A DNA stretch of 64,000 bases, from NCBI GenBank assembly GCA_963383645.1, contig OY726566.1, positions 91,882,029 through 91,946,028 on the forward strand, in the 5' to 3' direction. Shown piece after piece: positions 21,177 to 32,640 of the stretch; position 1 is the stretch's first letter; every line of letters starts with the position of its first letter. Both the position numbers and the translations under genes were made by a program. The stretch is from Muscardinus avellanarius (lineage: Eukaryota > Chordata > Mammalia > Rodentia > Gliridae). The notes under the pieces were generated by a model. That model saw only the letters and a list, made by a program, of their open reading frames with translations, did not search any database and had not been told where the DNA came from.

Positions 21177-21814
21177 GGGAGGGGCCTCCAGTTAAAGAAA
21201 ACTCCCCACCTGGAAGACTCCACCCCATTTTCCACTCCTGGAAACAAAGGGCTTCAGACCCTCTCTCTGGAGCATAACCTTCTTATCTTATGCCATTTCT
21301 CATCTCAAGGAAAGTGGCCCTTTCCTATCTGTCTGTCTGTCTGTCTGTCTCTCATAACCCAACCCTTCCTCTGAAATGCAACTCCTTTTTATCACAGCCT
21401 GCTTTTATTGCTCCCATGTCCTAAACAAACCTCTCCTATGCCCCCATTCATGCTTTCTGTGTAAGTTATTTCCATACAAAGGAGCAAGGCTGAGGTACAG
21501 CCCTATAATATTTATACTGAGTCGAGATCATCACCCTAATTTGTTTCCATATTGTCTCTAACAACATCAAGTTACAACAGCAGAGCCAAACAGCTGCAAC
21601 AGGAGCCAGGTGGTCCCCAAGTCCCAAACCATTCACTAACTGACCTTTTACAGAAAAGTGTGTTGACCTTGAAAATAATCCACTGGCATTTAATACCATT
21701 AACAGCATGTCTTTCAGGATTCTTTAGGTTTTTGCCTCACGTGAAGAAGAAAATACTCTGAAGGTTACCTGGTATTGCTCTTGCATTATTTGAGCTCCAC
21801 AAATGAGGCAAATC
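21177..21814. other. Intronic stretch with a short (GTCT)n run
   Basis: Single-copy-looking sequence. The only simple repeat is about five GTCT units at 21329-21352. No exon is recognised. If the block to the left is an LTR, part of this stretch could belong to it. Confidence 0.4.
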
Positions 21815-21935
21815 ATCACTCTTATCCTTATTTACAAATGACCATGCTAAGATCCAGGGAAGATGAATGGCTTAGAAAAAGGTCACTCAGCCAGTAGAGG
21901 ACAGGTCTGGGCTTCAGATCCAGGTCTTTGGATAT
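21815..21935 (-). mobile_element. MIR SINE fragment
   Basis: In reverse MIR order: 'atccttatttacaaatgacc', 'aatggcttagaaaaaggtca', 'ctcagccagtagaggacagg', 'cttcagatccaggtcttt'. Confidence 0.7.
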
Positions 21936-22178
21936 AAAAATCCAACCTAGAGCAAATGCATCCACGTAACACACAGATGGCTTTGTGTAGATGTAGATGT
22001 AGAGTTTCACAAGTTTTAATCATTTGTTTTGCTCACTCAATATATTATATACAACCAGCACCTTAATGTATTACTATCTAAGAAACAAAGGAGGTTAATT
22101 AAAAAAAAGTAAGTTTATTTAAATAAAAAATAATTATGTAACAGGGATTCAGGACAAAGCAAAAGTCATGATGGCAAT

Positions 22179-22573
22179 GTTCTGAGCTGAGTTACATTCT
22201 CCCCAAATCCATGTGTCCGGGCCCTGACACCCACCACTTCTGAGTGTGACTGTGTTCAGAGATAGGCTCTTTAAAAAGATGTTTAGTTACACTGAAGCTC
22301 TTAATCTAATCTGACTTGCATGTTTTTGAGAATAGCGAATGAGGATGTTTAGGGAAACAACAGGCAGCGTGCACAGAGAGGAAAGACCAGGTGAGGATCT
22401 AGCAAGAAGGTGGTGGGACACCTGGGAGCCAACAAGAGAGGCCTCCGAAGAAACCAGATGGGCCGAAACCTTGATCTCAGACTTCTAACCTCCCAAACTG
22501 TAATAAAATATATTTCTGTTGTTTGAGTGTCCTGGTCTGTGGCATTTTGTTATGTAAGCCTGAGTAGACTAAT
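22179..22573 (+). mobile_element. MLT1-like ERVL-MaLR LTR
   Basis: Pieces in MLT1 order: 'attctccccaaatccatgtg', 'gatctagcaagaaggtgg', 'aaaccttgatctcagacttc' and 'taacctcccaaactgtaata'. The last is followed by 'atttctgttgtttgagtgtc' and 'ggcattttgttatgtaagcc'. No internal region is attached. The first TG and the '...actaatgtga' end approximate the LTR borders. Confidence 0.8.
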
Positions 22574-23299
22574 GTGAATGATAGGTCATCTAAAGTTTGG
22601 GAGCTTCTTTCTTGTTCTTAACTGTGGCCTTTCAGTGACTTCAGTTGGAAGTTAGAAATTAACATTAGCAATGGATAATTTGTGTTAGTCCTTCTCTCGT
22701 CAAATTCTGATTCAATGAAGTCTGTGGAGACTTATTGATTCACTAAAAATTCGTTGAGGCCCTATTGGTGAGGTTTGGGCTGACAAGCCATAAGGCAATT
22801 CTCAAGTGGGTAAGAGACAAGGGAGTCAGGGCAGACTGGAAGAGAAGAGCTTCTGAAGGATGTCTACAGGTCAGGAAGAGCTCAATGGGAAACATGGCAG
22901 CAGAGTGAAGGTGGAGGATAAAGCAGCACCAGCTAGTTGAGAAGGGAGGTGGGTGCCAGACCTGAAGACACCCTTGCCAGGCATACGCTCTCAGCCTGGA
23001 CACTCCATCCTGCACAGTGTGCTGACACATCGTGGCCAAAGCTTGGTTTGGCAAGCCCCTGGGTATATGTGTCAAACTTCTCTTGCTCCTAGCTCTACTC
23101 TGCTACCCAGTCAGTGACGCAGGTCCTGGGTTCTTGGTGTGCCCTCCACTGGGACTAGATCCCTGCCCCTTGTCTGCCTTGGCCTTGATCTGGACTCCTA
23201 TGCTCCAGAATCTTGGACAGCATTTGCCTGACTTCCAATATGGCCAGTGTCTGGGAACTCCTGACTCAGTGTCACAAACACAAGAGTCTCTGCATTCAT
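22574..23299. other. Intronic stretch, possibly an eroded antisense L2
   Basis: 22740-22990 has purine-rich phrases ('aggaagagctcaatggg') that could be an antisense L2, but the match is weak. A near-consensus minus-strand CTCF-like core lies at 23139-23152 (GTGCCCTCCACTGG, one mismatch). Confidence 0.35.
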
Positions 23300-23520
23300 C
23301 AAGTATACATTCTGGACCGGCCCTGGTGCTAGCATAGTATATGTGTTATCTCACTTGATTCATGGGACAGTATTGTCTGATATGGTTGTTACCTTCACAT
23401 GATAATAGAAAGTCCTAACTTATAAAGAGTTCAGAAACTTACCTGAGACCACATGCAGTAAGCAGTAGAGCCAGGATCCATGCTCAGCTATTCTAATGCC
23501 AATGTCTGTGCATATAACCA
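23300..23520 (-). mobile_element. MIR SINE
   Basis: Nearly complete in reverse: 'tatgtgttatctcacttgat', 'aaacttacctgagaccacat', 'gtaagcagtagagccaggat', 'atgctcagctattctaatgc' and 'ataaccactatacatca'. Confidence 0.8.
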
Positions 23521-25350
23521 CTATACATCACTGCTACTCCTGGAAAGGAATCTACAAATCCAGGAGTCACCAGTATTGACCCAGGTAGTGGAGCTTTGGG
23601 ATTGGGATTTGTGAACATCCATCTCTCTGAGGAGCACCTAGAGAATGGATGAATGCCCTGGCCCTCTACATTCCTGCCTTCCTTTCCTTTCCAATGTGCC
23701 ATAATCCTCACATGCCTCACCACCAATCAGGGTGGGTACTGACCACAGCACCAGGGAAGAGGAGTTGGCCAAGGACCAAGAAACAAGCAGGAGTCCAGAT
23801 GGGCACCTCAGGGGCAGGAGTGATGCCCAGAAATCTGACTCTGTTATCAGAGGGGGCTGCAACTTATATAATTAGCCTGGATTTTTATCTCTAGAAGTCT
23901 TTTCACATTTGAAGTGCCAGGTTCAGAAATCCTGGCTTTTAGGCCAGGCAAGAAATTCTGACATGCTCAATGCCTTATCTTGAGTCTTCTCTATATAATT
24001 CATTACACCAAGGAAGGCTGTTTCCCCTCAACTTCTGGGGTCTTGGAGATAGGTAAGGAGTGGAGAGTGGGGAATCCCATTTAATACAGTAAGGAATACA
24101 GAAAAAGGGACAGCTTCATCCCCAGCTGCCGACCCCATCACAGACATCTCCCCTCCCAGGGCAAAACTCCTCTCAGGCCTGCATCAGGCCATTTCCAAGC
24201 CATGACAGCCACAATGGGTTCAAGTGTGGGTGAAGCTGGGAGAACAGGGGAGCCTCATGCCTAGAGAAGATGTCAGAGAGCTCCTGGGGGGGTAGAGCTG
24301 CTGTGGGCTGCCAAGGCATAATGCACAAGCCCTGTGGGTGGCATAATGTGGAATTCATCTCCCCCACTCTGCAGAGAAGGGACAGGCAGAACAATCCAGA
24401 CTCTGTCAGCAGAGTCCTCCAGAGAGTTTAGGTCACGCTGATGAAGATGAATATGAGGGAGATCTGTCCCTCATGGCTGTTGCCTCTGCCACTCAGAGCT
24501 GACACATCCATATTCATGGGCTGGAAGGACAACTCCCAGGGATGACAGGGCAGAGGCATGGCAGTGCTGACCCCATGCTTGGGGTAGGGCAAAACATTCA
24601 GGACAGTGAACTAAGGGACTCTAGAAAATATATTCAGCTATATGGAATTTCTAAGAGAGAACCTCTTCCTTTGTTGCAGACATAGAACTCCTGGTCTGAA
24701 CTCAAGGACCCTCGGTGATGTTAGTTCTTAGCTGAGTTACAAAACCAAATTCAACTTTGCTGCTTCCTTCTCAGTATCAGCCAACAGTGATCACTTTGCC
24801 CTATCTGTTCTTGGTCTGGCTTCCTGGAATCTGCTGGAGGTTTGCCAAGAATTGTAGGTTCACATGGTGCCTCAGAACATATGCATTGTCTCCTTTTCCC
24901 ACATAGACTCTGTTTTCTAATACTTTACCCATTTTGATGCTCTTTTAACTAGATTTTGTTGGCATTAAAGCTTGACCCAACACAGGCCTTTAGGATCAAG
25001 GAAGAGGACTTTGGTAGAAAATTCAACTTTGTGTAGGGAGATTAGAACCAAGAACTTGGGCATCTGTACCATGTTTCTTGAAAACAACATAAATGTTGGC
25101 CCTGGACCAACACACACCATAATTCTGAAGTTAGTGGATTTGTTCTAGACTCACGGATATTTTGATATTTCAAATGTTTCACTCCCTGTTACAGTACACT
25201 CAGCCTCAGTCCCCAGGCAGCATAACAGAAAGGATACACACTGAGCCAAATAAATCAAATCACCTTTCTGCAGCTGGCCTCCTGTGGGTCTCCATTGAGC
25301 CACAGGCAAGTATTTAGTTGCAACACAAATGTCTAGCAGAGCCCAAAGAG
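23521..25350. other. Intron downstream of the exon, nothing recognised
   Basis: In the direction of transcription this is the start of the intron that follows the exon. No repeat was identified. The next plexin segment expected (a Sema/PSI junction rich in cysteines) is not visible here or elsewhere at lower coordinates. Confidence 0.5.
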
Positions 25351-25356
25351 CCTTAC
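25351..25356 (-). other. PLXNA4: 5' splice site (donor) of the PLXNA4 exon
   Basis: On the minus strand the exon ends ...AGG CAG followed by GTAAGG, matching the donor consensus CAG|GTRAGT at all but the last position. It falls exactly after a complete codon. Confidence 0.93.
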
Positions 25357-25488
25357 CTGCCTTTCTGACATGATGTAGAGTTGCTCGTGGTCCTTGGAGA
25401 AGGCCATGTCCCGAAGAACCGGGCCAGGGTCTACCACCTGCACAGTCTCGTACTGCAGGGCGTTGCCCCTGGGCCCATCCACCCGGAT
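25357..25488 (-). CDS. PLXNA4: PLXNA4 internal exon: C-terminal part of the Sema domain of plexin-A4
   Basis: The exon is 132 bp, exactly 44 codons, phase 0 at both ends. It encodes a peptide beginning [19 protein letters not shown] and ending [20 protein letters not shown]. This is the stretch before the PSI domain in type-A plexins: 'VLRDMAFS.D...LY.MSE.Q' is a blade of the Sema beta-propeller. From remembered paralogues, the wording ([30 protein letters not shown]) fits plexin-A4 rather than A1, A2 or A3. Plexin-A4 is a single-pass neuronal receptor. With neuropilins it transduces class-3 semaphorin signals, it binds class-6 semaphorins directly, and it signals through a cytoplasmic GAP domain. 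The exon lies on the minus strand, bounded by good splice sites. Sequence outside those sites diverges into intron (stops, no homology). No flanking exon is visible within 25 kb downstream or 38 kb upstream. No frameshift or missing residue is seen. Confidence 0.95.
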
Positions 25489-25522
25489 CTGCAGAGAAGA
25501 GGAAGAGGCGAGCCAAGGTGAG
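25489..25522 (-). other. PLXNA4: 3' splice site (acceptor), polypyrimidine tract and likely branch point
   Basis: On the minus strand a pyrimidine-rich run (CTCTTCCTCTTCTCTGCAG) ends in the acceptor AG directly before ATC. No other AG lies between it and a CTCAC branch-point-like site, whose adenine (complement of position 25519) is 31 nt from the exon. The spacing and the AG-exclusion zone are normal for a constitutive exon. Confidence 0.85.
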
Positions 25523-25527
25523 TTCAG

Positions 25528-28500
25528 ATCCCACACTGCCTGCAGCCCAGCTTCAGCATAGCAATCTTCCAACAGCCAAGGGGGAGACAGTGAGCTTGGT
25601 GGCCCAAGTCAAGCCCACCGTGAACTGTGGATGGGGATACTGCAGAGGAGGGGAGGGGAGACACCCAACTGGGCTTCAGCAAGAGCCTGTTCTTGGTCTT
25701 GCTGCCTCTTTAGGCCTCAGGCTGAAGTCTTTGAGGCCTTGCTGGGTTTTGGAGAAAAGGACAGTCTGCTACAAGGGAGAAGTCCGGAGATCTGAGAACT
25801 GAAATTGTCTCAGATCAGAGTGTCATCCTGTACCAGGAAGACAATATTATTTGCTACCCTTTGTTTCTAGAAAACAATCTTGTTGTAATGATGTTAGCTA
25901 AGTCTTTGAAGCTGCTACTTGGATATCATTACTGCATCCTGAAGAAAAACCATGCAAGGAACCATTCTCAGAGGTTTTGCAGCAAGGGGTGTCTTTTTGG
26001 CCATTGAAACCTTATACTTCAGGTTTTGGAGTAGATCTTGAACCCTGAGAGCTCATACAGGACCAATTCATATCCTGCAGAGACATGAATGTCCCAGGGT
26101 AGGGGATATGAGGATTACAGGAAAACGTGCTTGGGGTATGAGTTACCCTCAATTTTCCAGAAGTATTTAGCAGAAGAGATTATTCTAGAGCCATCACAAG
26201 TCTTTATAGAACTGCTGGGATCATGTGGAAACAACTGGAAGAGACTTTTGCCCATACTCTCCACCATGGAGAATGAACTAGAAAACACATGGGTGTCCCA
26301 AGCCAACTCAGTGCTTGTCTAGCCCCCATCTCTAGAGTCATCATGAGCCCGAATGCACAATTCCAACAGAACCACTGCCCAGTGCTAACAATACCACCCA
26401 TGCATGTCAGGAACAAAATATACTCAGGATGCAATTAGGTGAGAGGCAGGGGCCCATGGACTTAACTAGATGCTATTAGTATAAAACTGAAAGGTACCCC
26501 TGATGGAGATTTCAAACACAAAAGTATAAAAACATAATATTTCAAAAATTTTCCTTTCTGTAGTTGTACTTAAAATTTTTAATATGTAGTTTTTAACCTC
26601 TCATGAGAGCAAGAGGAAAGAGTTATTTGGAGGAAGTAGATCACAAAAAAAAGGCGCCACATGAATGAATGACAACTGATGAAATCAGGTCACTGGAAAG
26701 TCTAATGGCTCTTGTTTTTGCTGAGTTCACCACACTGGGACACCAGATTATTTTGTGGTTTGTGTGTTGGATTTTAGGTTTGTTCCAGCCTTTCATTGTT
26801 TGATTTTTCTTTATGTTTGTTTATTTTTCATTTAAGCCTTATTTTTAAGCTTCCTAGACACCAGGTGCTGAGAGATAGGTCTGTACATGATTCCTATTGA
26901 CATCATCCTCTCTATTCCACGTGCTTAGTGCTCATTTGTCATGGCTCACATGGCCCTTTTGAGCATCTCCTTCACCCTCTCTCACCTTCTGGGTGGAACT
27001 GAAACCCCTCTAGTTCCTAGAGCTGTTTTTGATGAGCACAGACAAACCACCTTGATCTCATTCTCTTGCCACAGTGATGTTTCAACAGGTTCCATCAGAG
27101 CAAGGCATGAATGCAAGATGAGGAAAGAGAAGACGTTTCATCCCTCTTGGTAGGGTTAAAGAAGCATATGGCTCAAAGGTCTTTTGGCAGCTTCCTTGTA
27201 ACAAGAAGGGGAATTGGAACCAGGGAAGGTCAAGAACAGAGTTGGGGGGAAAAAAAAACTGGCCCAGTGATGACTTCACTGAGCCACTGAATCCAAATAA
27301 CCCCAAAGTCTACCCATTATCTTGATTTTTCAGTTACTAAAAATACTTTCTTATTGCTAAAGCAATACAAAGGCTTAATTCTAGCTGATACAGTGATAAT
27401 AGATAAGAAAAATAAGACCCAGTACGTTAAACAGCTAGCCTGAGCTATAAAAATCTCTGGGCAGAATTAAAATCCAGGTTTAACTCTGAAGTCCCTTTTT
27501 ACATAAGAGAGGCCTTTTTTTTTTTTTTTTTCTGGGTGGTGGTATAAGTGTGTGTGTGTGAGCGGTCAAGTTTACTTCCTGGTGGGTGTATTCTAAAGGT
27601 AGAGGGCTGAAGTCAGGGTCAATCTCTGGTCTTTTCGATTCCAGAGACTTTCTCTAGTCATTCCTAATGCTGATGCTCACAAACACTTGTGCTTGGCAAA
27701 TATTTATGTTTAACATGAATAAATAGATGAGTGAACTTAAGACTTCTCTTTGCTGCCTTCTGATTAATCTCATGAAAACAACAACAAAAACAAGTAAAAT
27801 AATTAAAAAGCGAGTTCGGTCCTCCAAATTGAAATGCCTTAGATTCCCAGAATCCTCTTTCTTTGCCCACCCCCAAGCCACCAGATGTCCACACTGGCCA
27901 TGACCTTTCTTAATCTGAATGAAATGAGAGCTTGTGCAAAACCAATTGGGATTACCACCCAAGTCTGACTGTGCAGTGATGGCTTGGCCTCCAGCCAGCT
28001 GGGCTTCAGCCCCAGCTGGGAGATGCCCCTGGAGTGGGAGCAGAGAGTGACACTGAGCGCCCTGGCTGGCCTCCAGGCCCCTCAGGCATCCAGCAGGAGC
28101 AGGCTCCTGCAGGGAATGCTGGTGGAACTAAGCTCCATCCAGTGCCCTTGGTCTGATCCCCAAAGAAAATTAGATTCAGTGCCTGAGTAGTCTTCTTTAT
28201 CAATTGGCTCCTAGTTCCTGGCTCCTTTGGATGGAGTGAATATGTTGGATGTAGTGGGCATCAGAGGAAACCAGGTGACCTGGAGCTGAGACACAGAAGT
28301 GTATGAGGGAAGAATCAGGAGACACCAATGGGTGTCTATAAGCCTGGCCTTCTGTGTCCTTACCCTCTACACTCTGCCCAACTGAGAAGGAAGTTAGAAA
28401 GGTGTGTCCTTCTCTCCTCTCTTACCCACAGCTTTCCACAAAACAGCTTTCTACAAAACAGAAAGGAGATACTCATTTTTCCATCTCCTTAAAGAATCTT

Positions 28501-28809
28501 GTGAAGACATGAATAGAAGTTTATGGTGGAATTTGTTGAATGTTTAATGGACATCCCTGGATGGTCAGACTTGGTTGGTAATCCTGATAGGTTTTTAGGA
28601 ACTGTCATTTCATTCATATCAAGAAAGGTCATGGCCAGTGTGGACATCTGGTGGCTTAGACTTGGTGATAAGAACTATGGGAATTCAAGGTATTCTGATT
28701 TGCAGGGCTGAATATCTCTGTCTTTAATTCTCTTACCTGATATTTTTGTTGTTCTTGTTGCTGTTTTCACAAGTTAGCTCTTGGACCGTTACATAGACAA
28801 ATAACAACA
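25528..28809. other. Repeat-poor intron upstream of the exon
   Basis: About 3.3 kb in which I recognise no confident interspersed repeat, the longest such span near the exon. A poly-T run lies near 27510 and a short L2-like phrase near 27690. The open frame at 26089-26322 has no recognisable domain or splice support. Confidence 0.45.
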
Positions 28810-28990
28810 AAAATGGCCCTTTATTGAATGGTGACTATGTCTTAGGCATTTACATTTTATAACGCTGCAAAGTGAGCATTAATAGTTTCCCCACTTGCAG
28901 GTGAGGCACAGAAGTTAAATGATCTGTTCAAGGTCACATGTCTTTTGAATGGCAATACTTGAATCCACACCACGGTCTGACTGTTCTGGG
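28810..28990 (-). mobile_element. MIR SINE
   Basis: Reversed MIR order: 'ttattgaatggtgactatgt', 'tttccccacttgcaggtgag', 'cacagaagttaaatgatctg' and 'ttcaaggtcacatg'. Confidence 0.8.
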
Positions 28991-28991
28991 T

Positions 28992-29074
28992 TTCTGAGTT
29001 TATAAGTTATGCCAACATGCTTCTGAGTTTACAATTTATGTCCAAGCTTCTGAGTTTACAAGTTATGCTAACAC
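28992..29074. repeat. Three-copy tandem repeat of 27-29 bp
   Basis: Three consecutive units start TTCTGAGTTTA at 28992, 29021 and 29048 and share the frame 'TTCTGAGTTTAYAAKTTATG'. They differ by a few substitutions and a 2-bp length change, which suggests a small diverged minisatellite rather than slippage of a microsatellite. Confidence 0.85.
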
Positions 29075-29294
29075 CCCCGCTGAACCAGGTCCTATTGGTT
29101 ATATAAATATGCATCCTGCAAAGGAGTCCAAGTAGTCAATGTTAAGCAAGTATCACCCTGGGGCTGGTGGAGAACCATGTCTTTATCTACTGCAGGTCTT
29201 CTGGGATAGGAATATGCATATGAATGAAGATGCTATTGTAAATTTTCAAAATAATGAGCCTTTATATTTTTGTTTTATACTTTGCAATTTCTCA

Positions 29295-29470
29295 AATAAC
29301 ATAGTCTTATCTAATGGCTGTAAAATTTTTATGATGTTGACTGCCAGCATAATCCCTTGTTTTACTGATGATGCAACTGAGATGGTGCTGTTCTTGCCGA
29401 GATCAATGGTAAACCAATGTCAGGCTGGACTAGAACCCAGCTCTCCTGATTGCTAGCTCAGCACTTGCCT
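29295..29470 (-). mobile_element. MIR SINE
   Basis: In reverse MIR order: 'cccttgttttactgatgatg', 'caactgagatggtgctgttc', 'gctggactagaacccagctc' and 'tcctgattgctagctcagc'. Confidence 0.65.
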
Positions 29471-29484
29471 CTTAGCTATTTAGT

Positions 29485-29610
29485 TTTTCCAAAAGCCTTT
29501 GACAAGGTTCCACATGAAAAGGTATTTAAAAATAATGAGTCTCCATGGGACTTCGGGCAGTTTGGCCAAGGAAGAAGAACCAACTTGGAGACAGACAGCA
29601 AAGACATGTT
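29485..29610 (+). mobile_element. Possible CR1/L3-like LINE reverse-transcriptase remnant
   Basis: The frame reads KAFDKVPHEKVFKNNESPW followed by DFGQFGQG. 'KAFDKVPHxxL...K..GI' is the conserved RT motif-A region of CR1/L3-clade LINEs. Only about 25 residues look similar and no second RT motif (such as the FADD box) is seen, so chance cannot be excluded. Confidence 0.35.
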
Positions 29611-29869
29611 TCTGCGTAAAGAAGTAGAAGTGAGAACTCCCCAAGCACCAGCCTCACCACTATTCTTATTTGATAATGTTTATAAGTGGTCTGTAGGAGG
29701 GAGCAGGAAAAGTTGAAGATGATTCTAAGTTTTTGAGGATAGAAAAAAAACCCAATGATGGAGGAAATGAACTATAGAGATGTGTTCCACCTCTGTGGGA
29801 CCAGTGATGAGGAAGGAGCTGCCTCAAAGGCAGACAGCCCCGGGATTGTGGGTCTCAGGGGCAGAGGTC

Positions 29870-29945
29870 ATGCCTGTCACATTCCTCACAGTCCCCAAGA
29901 CGTGGTGGGTGCTCAATAAGTAGTTACTGGGCCAATGAAAACCAC
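29870..29945 (+). mobile_element. L2-like LINE 3' tail
   Basis: 'cctcacagtccccaagacgt' followed by 'gtgggtgctcaataagtagt' resembles the last 60 bases of L2. Confidence 0.5.
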
Positions 29946-31211
29946 ATTCTACTAAAATGACCATGGGCTCTGAGCTACTAGATATGATCATGGTAAGAGG
30001 CAGGATCAAGGGAGGGGACCTCAGTATGACCATTTTCCACTCCCAATACTCCAAGGCCACCAAAGAAATGTTAGGCAGCATTCCAGTGGAATCTCAGGGA
30101 CAAACAGGCCACAGAGCCAGCATCCTGGATAAGTTCATTTGAACAGGAAGTATTACATTCAGCTTGCCCCTCATAAGGTAAAAACATAATTCAGACGCTT
30201 GGAACTCAACGGCCTAGAACAACAGCCTAAATCATAAAGAGTTGAGAGTGGAGATGGAAGGAGACCATTGGCCAGGGGCTGCATTTCAGCTATGGATGCA
30301 GAGGCCACCCTGAAGCTTGTGTGGTGGCAACTTAAACAAGTATTTGTTATTTTATACATGAAGATGATATGTGTGGATCACCAAGAGAGTGGGAAAGAAT
30401 CAAAACAGATATTTGTAAAAGTAGAAATGTAAAGAAGCTAATTCCAGGTCATGAATATAAATTTGGGTATTAGGATGATGTTGTAAATCTCTTGAAGTTG
30501 ACATGAAGGAGAAAACCACGTTCTGACCCTGCGAGCCCCTTGACAGAGTGACACACCACACAGTCCTTATTAGTCTTCACACGTGTTGAACATCCACTGT
30601 TTCTAGCTTCAGAGTTAGCTTCTAGACAGCCTTGCCCTGCTTTCAGGAGCCCTGGCCCCTGAATGGCTCCAATTTCGCACCATTAGAGCCCAGCGGCAAA
30701 TGCTAGGGCACAGGGGTGTTCTCTAATTTTTCTTCCTAGGAGGTCTGGCCAGCTGACTGGGGTGTCAGGAATGCTCTGTCCAGCCCCACGTGAGGCCACT
30801 GCGCAGGCAGCTCATGGGTGTCACTTGACAGAGGCTACCTACCTGCCACCACCAACTCTAGAGTTAGACTAAGAAAACATAGCAGGTAACATTGGATTTA
30901 CTCAAAAGCCACCCAAAGAGACAAAAAAGAAAAATCTCCTAGGGCATTGAAAAGACTGATTGGAGGGGAGGGAGGAAGACAAAGACTGATCCAAAGTAAT
31001 AATATTAGTGGTAGTGACATTTTCTTTTTAAAGGCATAACATTCTGAGAGGAAGGTCCATGTAAAAATATAAAGAGTGTCAGAGGGGGGAAATGTGGCCA
31101 TCTTTCTTCAGCATTGTCCTGAGGACAGAGTGTGAAAGGAGAAGGCCCGAGTGCCTGTGTTGGCACTGTCTGTGGCAGGACTCATCTGAGCCCCCGTGGA
31201 ATGTTCTAGGT
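29946..31211. other. Intronic stretch, nothing recognised
   Basis: About 1.3 kb without a confident repeat or exon. Confidence 0.45.
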
Positions 31212-31545
31212 CAATGCTGGGCAACAGAAATATGTGAGCCACAATGGTGGGATCCATGCGTCATTTAAAATTTTCTTTCTATTTATATACTCAGTAGCCA
31301 CATTAAAAAAGGAGATTGTTAAAGTGAAGTTTCATAATGTATTTTGTGTAACCTGATATACCTCAAATATGATCATGTTAACAAGTATACAGGTACAAAA
31401 CTTACTCAGATGTTTTACATTCCTTTTTTATACAAAATCTCTGACATCCCGAGTGCATTTTATACCTTCAGCGCATCTTGACTGGGACTGTTTGCCTTTC
31501 AGTTGCTCACTATGTGCCTGTTGGCCACTATATTAAACACTGTTC
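31212..31545 (+). mobile_element. Old non-autonomous DNA transposon (hAT-like)
   Basis: The pieces follow a familiar mammalian element: 'caatgctgggcaacagaaat', 'ctcagtagccacattaaaaa', 'ttacattccttttttataca' and 'gtgcctgttggccactatat'. Eroded inverted ends are suggested by 'CAATGCTGGGCAACAG' and 'ATTAAACACTGTTC'. Family name unresolved. Confidence 0.6.
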
Positions 31546-32465
31546 TTCTAGACCTTTCTCTTCCCTGTGTTCTGACTCTGCACCCACTTGTCAACCTAGC
31601 TAAGAATTTGGCTTGATGACTATCCTCCTCGGTAGACCCTTACTGGAGATTTCTGCCCAACTCCCAGGCCTGCCAGTGTGTCCCAAGGACCCTGCATCTC
31701 TAGAATACCATGTGTGTCCCATCATCCCTATGTTTTTGGTACTCAGGGACTATAAGCACCAAGCAGCAACCTGGGCCCCTGAAGCCAAGCAAGCCAGTTG
31801 CATGGGTTCTGGTCCTGTCTCACACTCTACAGGCTCATTGGCCATACCCCTGTCTTTTGGGCATGCCTCTTAAACAGCAGGATCCCCAGTGCCCTGGGTG
31901 ATGGGCAAAATATAGCAGCTGCTCATAGATGAGGACCAACCAGGCGATTAAGTTGCCGTGAGAGCAAATTCTTGGAGGCTCCCAGCTGTAGCAGCTACTA
32001 CTGCTAGTGAGTAGGTGGTGGTGGGCACACAGAGATCAGGGGCAGCAGCTAACTACTAACCTTATGGATGTGTTTCAATATTAACAATTGGTGAGGCCAT
32101 ACTAAGGCTTACTGATTGTGCATCATCTCTGTCAGGTCCATTCAGAAACCTCCATGATAGTGCTGAGAGCATACTATACCATTCTCTACATGTGGCTTAG
32201 CGGGGATACATGCAAGTGCTACATGGGGTGGCTTCCCCACCCTGCCTGCCTTCCCCAGCCAGTCAGTCTCCTGCCCAGGAAGCTCCTAGGCAGTCAGCCC
32301 CTTCCCTTCAGCCCTTCTGGCCCCCTGCCCATCTACCAGTCAGCACGACACCTATCTCCATCCCTGGCACGGTAAGTCTCTGAGCTGCCAGGCAGACCGC
32401 TATTAAAACATCAGCAGGGTGGCCTCTGCAAAGGTCAGCCATCCAGGGAGCTCCTGGCAGCTGCT
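31546..32465. other. Intronic stretch, nothing recognised
   Basis: No confident repeat or exon. 32200-32400 is proline/leucine-rich in several frames because of CCT/CTG composition only. Confidence 0.45.
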
Positions 32466-32640
32466 TGTTTGTTTATAGGAACATTATCTGGGCCGGGCTG
32501 TTTATTTACATCCATTGAAGGATTGAACAATAAATATCGTCTCCCAGTAGCAGGCAGATGCTTGCACTAGAGCGTTCTGGCTGCCGTCTTGCTTGGAATA
32601 ATCTCCCTAATGAGCAAACAGTGCTCTTCATCTCTAAAGG
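32466..32640. promoter_or_regulatory. Candidate regulatory block: forkhead/SOX motif cluster
   Basis: TGTTTGTTTA (32466-32475), TGTTTATTTACA (32499-32510, two overlapping forkhead sites), and AACAATAAATA (SOX-like ACAAT plus the inverted forkhead ATAAATA, to 32536) fall within 71 bp of otherwise mixed-composition, repeat-free DNA. Regulatory role is inference. Confidence 0.3.

Noticed and set aside
23521..25350. Search for the next PLXNA4 exon (Sema/PSI junction with CGxCxxxxDPxCGWC-like cysteines)
   Set aside because: No such pattern was seen on the minus strand here or at lower coordinates by eye. A very short exon could still have been missed.
26089..26322. Open frame of 77 codons on the plus strand near the exon
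   Set aside because: No recognised domain, no splice or promoter context, opposite strand to the gene, and length within chance expectation for 64 kb.
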